Below, in pieces: positions 19,004-20,868 of a stretch of DNA of 20,868 nucleotides. The stretch's first letter is position 1. Each line of letters starts with the position of its first letter. Source of the stretch: a virus; IMG/VR virus record IMGVR_UViG_3300032213_002457, positions 1 through 20,868 of that record, one strand, 5' to 3'. The notes beneath the pieces are model-generated. The model ran no database searches. It was not told the origin of the DNA and worked only from the letters and a program-made list of their open reading frames with translations. The position numbers were made by a program, and so were the translations under genes.

Positions 19004-19444
19004 ATGGCACTCGATGTAAATAAAAACGACGAACCAGATCTTCGCTCAGAGGAAGAATGTTTCCCAGCAATAGATCCTGGCATTGATGTAGCTGGTGACA
19101 GAGTTCTTGTGCAGTTAAGGCGAGAAAAAACCACTAGCAAAGGTGGAATCATTCTGGTTGATGAAACCAGACAAACATTGCGGTTTAACGAAACCGTTGC
19201 CAAAGTAATACAGATTGGACCATTAGCATATAAAAGTCCCGATAACTTAGAGCCTTGGATTGAAGGCGCTTGGTGTAAAGAAGGGGACTTAGTTCGGACA
19301 ATCAAATACGGTGGTGATCGATTCGTAGTAAATCCCGATGACGGCGGTGCTCCCGTGGTGTTTATCACCATACAAGCACGTGAGATCATTTCTCGCATTA
19401 GAAGTTTTGAATATGCGCAGAAAATGAAAGCCTTTGTAGACTAA
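19004..19444 (+). CDS. GroES-like co-chaperonin (viral Cpn10)
   Basis: A 146-residue protein with the GroES fold order. AGDRVLVQLRREKTT (30-44) matches the opening strand. SKGGIILVDETRQ (45-57) matches the mobile loop, with the GroEL-binding tripeptide Ile-Ile-Leu in place of Ile-Val-Leu. ETVAKVIQIGPLAYK (63-77) is the second strand pair. WCKEGDLVRTIKYGGDRFVV (90-109) is the 'VGD.V.f..y.G....' segment. REIISRI (126-132) closes the barrel. An acidic N-terminal extension and a 14-residue C-terminal helix are extra. It probably caps host GroEL during capsid protein folding, like T4 gp31. The start at 19004 is set by GGAGG eight bases upstream; 18989 lacks one. Confidence 0.85.
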   Translation: MALDVNKNDEPDLRSEEECFPAIDPGIDVAGDRVLVQLRREKTTSKGGIILVDETRQTLRFNETVAKVIQIGPLAYKSPDNLEPWIEGAWCKEGDLVRTIKYGGDRFVVNPDDGGAPVVFITIQAREIISRIRSFEYAQKMKAFVD

Positions 19445-19459
19445 TTTTGAAAGAAAATT

Positions 19460-20473
19460 ATGGCAGATAATAATATCCCAGTTAAAGAACTGGAAGATGG
19501 TAGTGCAAAAGTTGCTTTTGAAGTTGAGCAAGATCCTTTTAAAGAAGAGGACAATGCCCTTAAATCAGAAGAAACAAAACAGTCTGAAGATGCGTCCGAC
19601 GAAGATGAAGATGATGATGTCGAACAGTATGCTGAAGGCGGTGAAGTAGATAACGAAGACAAACCCGACGAAACAAATGAAGATCGGGAAAGTATTCGTC
19701 AAGCACGTCGTGAAGAGCGTAGGCTAAAGAAAGAACTAGCCAAACAGCGTGAATACACGGCAAAGAACAAGATTACTGCACTTGAGCGCCGTAATGCTGA
19801 ATTAGCAGAACGGTTGTTAAAATTGGAAAGCACAACAGCTTCCTATCAATTTGCTCAAGTCGATAAGGCGATTGAAGACGAGGCAACTCGTGTTGAATAT
19901 GCCAAAATGAAATTGGTGCAAGCAGCACAAGCAAATGATGCTAATGCACAAGTAGAGTATTTAGAGCAACTTCAAGATGCTAAAACAAAGTTAGCACAAA
20001 TTCAAGCTTACAAAAAGCAACAACTTGAAGAAGCCAAACGACCAAAGCAAAATGTACCTAACGAGGTTTCTACCGAGGTACAAAAAAATGCTACAGGTTG
20101 GTTAAAAAAGAATACTTGGTATGATCCACAAGCAAGAGACACAGATAGTCGTATTGCTAAAGTGATCGATCAAGATCTAGCAGCAGAAGGTTGGGATCCA
20201 GCAGACCCCGAATATTGGGACGAGTTGGATAATCGACTGTCTGCTCGTTTGCCACATCGATATTCGGCAAAGGGAGCAAGTAGTGTGCGGCGTGTTACGC
20301 CAACTGCATCCAGTAGGACAGCAAACCCCTCTGGAAAAACAGCAAACACTATCACCCTTAGTAGAGAGCGTGTACAAGCAATCAAAGATGCTGGTGCGTG
20401 GGATGACCCCGCACGTCGCAGCAAAATGATTAAAGCATACGCTGAATTCGATAAACAAAACCGTCAAGGATAA
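19460..20473 (+). CDS. Capsid scaffolding-like protein
   Basis: A 337-residue protein with typical scaffold composition. The acidic, disordered N-terminus (residues 20-75, with DEDEDDDVEQYAEGGEVDNE) is followed by a long coiled coil (about 76-200; RQARREERRLKKELAKQREY, ALERRNAELAERLLKLESTT). A short ordered part follows (GWLKKNTWYDPQARDTDSRI ... WDPADPEYWDELDNRL). The C-terminus is basic (residues 270-337), usual for binding the inner face of the coat protein. It would direct procapsid assembly in the cytoplasm and then be lost. Position after portal and the GroES-like gene fits; the major capsid protein is expected beyond the right edge. Homology was not tested. Confidence 0.78.
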   Translation: MADNNIPVKELEDGSAKVAFEVEQDPFKEEDNALKSEETKQSEDASDEDEDDDVEQYAEGGEVDNEDKPDETNEDRESIRQARREERRLKKELAKQREYTAKNKITALERRNAELAERLLKLESTTASYQFAQVDKAIEDEATRVEYAKMKLVQAAQANDANAQVEYLEQLQDAKTKLAQIQAYKKQQLEEAKRPKQNVPNEVSTEVQKNATGWLKKNTWYDPQARDTDSRIAKVIDQDLAAEGWDPADPEYWDELDNRLSARLPHRYSAKGASSVRRVTPTASSRTANPSGKTANTITLSRERVQAIKDAGAWDDPARRSKMIKAYAEFDKQNRQG

Positions 20474-20478
20474 ATAAA

Positions 20479-20868
20479 ATGGCAAACGCAAGAATTAAAC
20501 GAGATATAGATGAACGCTTGGCAGATCGTGCTCAAGAAACAAAAGAGCGTATGACTGCTGTAGGCGAAAAAGATTCAAATAGGGAACGTATTGAGGCGTT
20601 CCGTGACAGGTGGCAAAACAGCGCCTTACCTGACATTCCGGGGGGAACAATCCCTGGATTCCATTTGTGTTGGCTATCCACCACAAATAATTATGACAGT
20701 ATCGACAAACGCATGGCGTTGGGTTATGAGCCAGTGAAAGCCGCAGAATTAGGAAAAGGCTTTGAATCGCTAGGTAAAATGAGCTCGGGCAAGTTTGAAG
20801 GCTGTGTTAGCTGTAACGAAATGGTTCTCTTTAAGTTACCAGAAGAAATCTATCAAGAAGTGATGCGC
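20479..20868 (+). CDS. Partial late gene, conserved phage virion-region protein
   Basis: The frame is open to the window edge, with 130 codons visible. It starts MANARIKRDIDERLADRAQE with a charged helix, then has GGTIPGFHLCWLSTTNNYDS IDKRMALGYEPVKAAE and GCVSCNEMVLFKLPEEIYQE. The second part, 'GG.iPG.HlCWLStTN.yD.i..R...GYepV....', matches a conserved protein I recall next to scaffold and capsid genes in other phages, with no defined role. GGA lies upstream and the ATG comes five bases after the scaffold stop. The 3' end is missing. Confidence 0.82.
   Translation, partial: MANARIKRDIDERLADRAQETKERMTAVGEKDSNRERIEAFRDRWQNSALPDIPGGTIPGFHLCWLSTTNNYDSIDKRMALGYEPVKAAELGKGFESLGKMSSGKFEGCVSCNEMVLFKLPEEIYQEVMR

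Noticed and set aside
1-20868. tRNA genes
   Set aside because: By eye I found no cloverleaf with a T-loop GGTTCGAATCC-type segment in the gaps; a covariance search was not possible.

Overview
The window is part of the genome of a tailed double-stranded DNA phage (Caudoviricetes). A large terminase subunit, a portal protein and a scaffold-like protein stand in typical order on the + strand. Opposite them is a tightly packed minus-strand series of about 35 mostly tiny genes. The phage-encoded sigma factor, the GroES-like co-chaperonin, the DNA cytosine methyltransferase and a classical Sec signal peptide suggest a Gram-negative bacterial host. The host genus and the tail type cannot be read from this sequence.

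Layout. Positions 1-10782 are all minus strand (early/middle type). Reading in transcription order: a Cys-rich Gp88-like gene with its leader gene (10782-9965, closed by a strong terminator); a block of four small genes (9362-8356, closed by a second terminator); a block of four (8240-7087); and a long run from 6961 to position 1 in which nearly every stop overlaps the next start (ATGA, TAATG or TTGA). This run contains a signal-peptide protein, small membrane proteins, a sigma-70-like factor, a C5-cytosine methyltransferase and a DUF3310 protein. Five of its genes are shorter than 60 codons.

Positions 10783-11990 are non-coding and very rich in repeats. They hold six iteron-like 20-mers, a set of TGCACCAAATTGGTGCA palindromes, a 30-nt inverted repeat built of 9-nt tandem units, and two Fur-box-like sites. 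A second non-coding stretch (9363-9964) holds a 92-nt direct repeat. A short palindrome, TAGGG(n)ttACCCTA, is scattered about eleven times over 7.0-11.1 kb. These two stretches are the best candidates for a replication origin and for the control region between the two transcription programmes.

From 11991 on, the late genes run on the + strand: two small genes, a degenerate free-standing intein-like (Hint/LAGLIDADG) protein, TerL, a possible lysozyme-like virion protein, a large portal with a Gln-rich tail, two small genes, a GroES-like protein, a scaffold-like protein, and a truncated gene at the right edge.

The most interesting signal is a bipartite element, GGGCGGA-N15-GCATAAGTAG. It occurs three times, only in the late region, always with identical internal spacing. 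In two of the three it lies so close to the ATG that the transcript would be leaderless. The phage sigma factor lacks region 4 and has changed residues where sigma-70 reads and melts the -10 box. Together these suggest a phage-specific late promoter system. The second is the intein-like ORF, which stops exactly after its penultimate His and overlaps the terL start codon.
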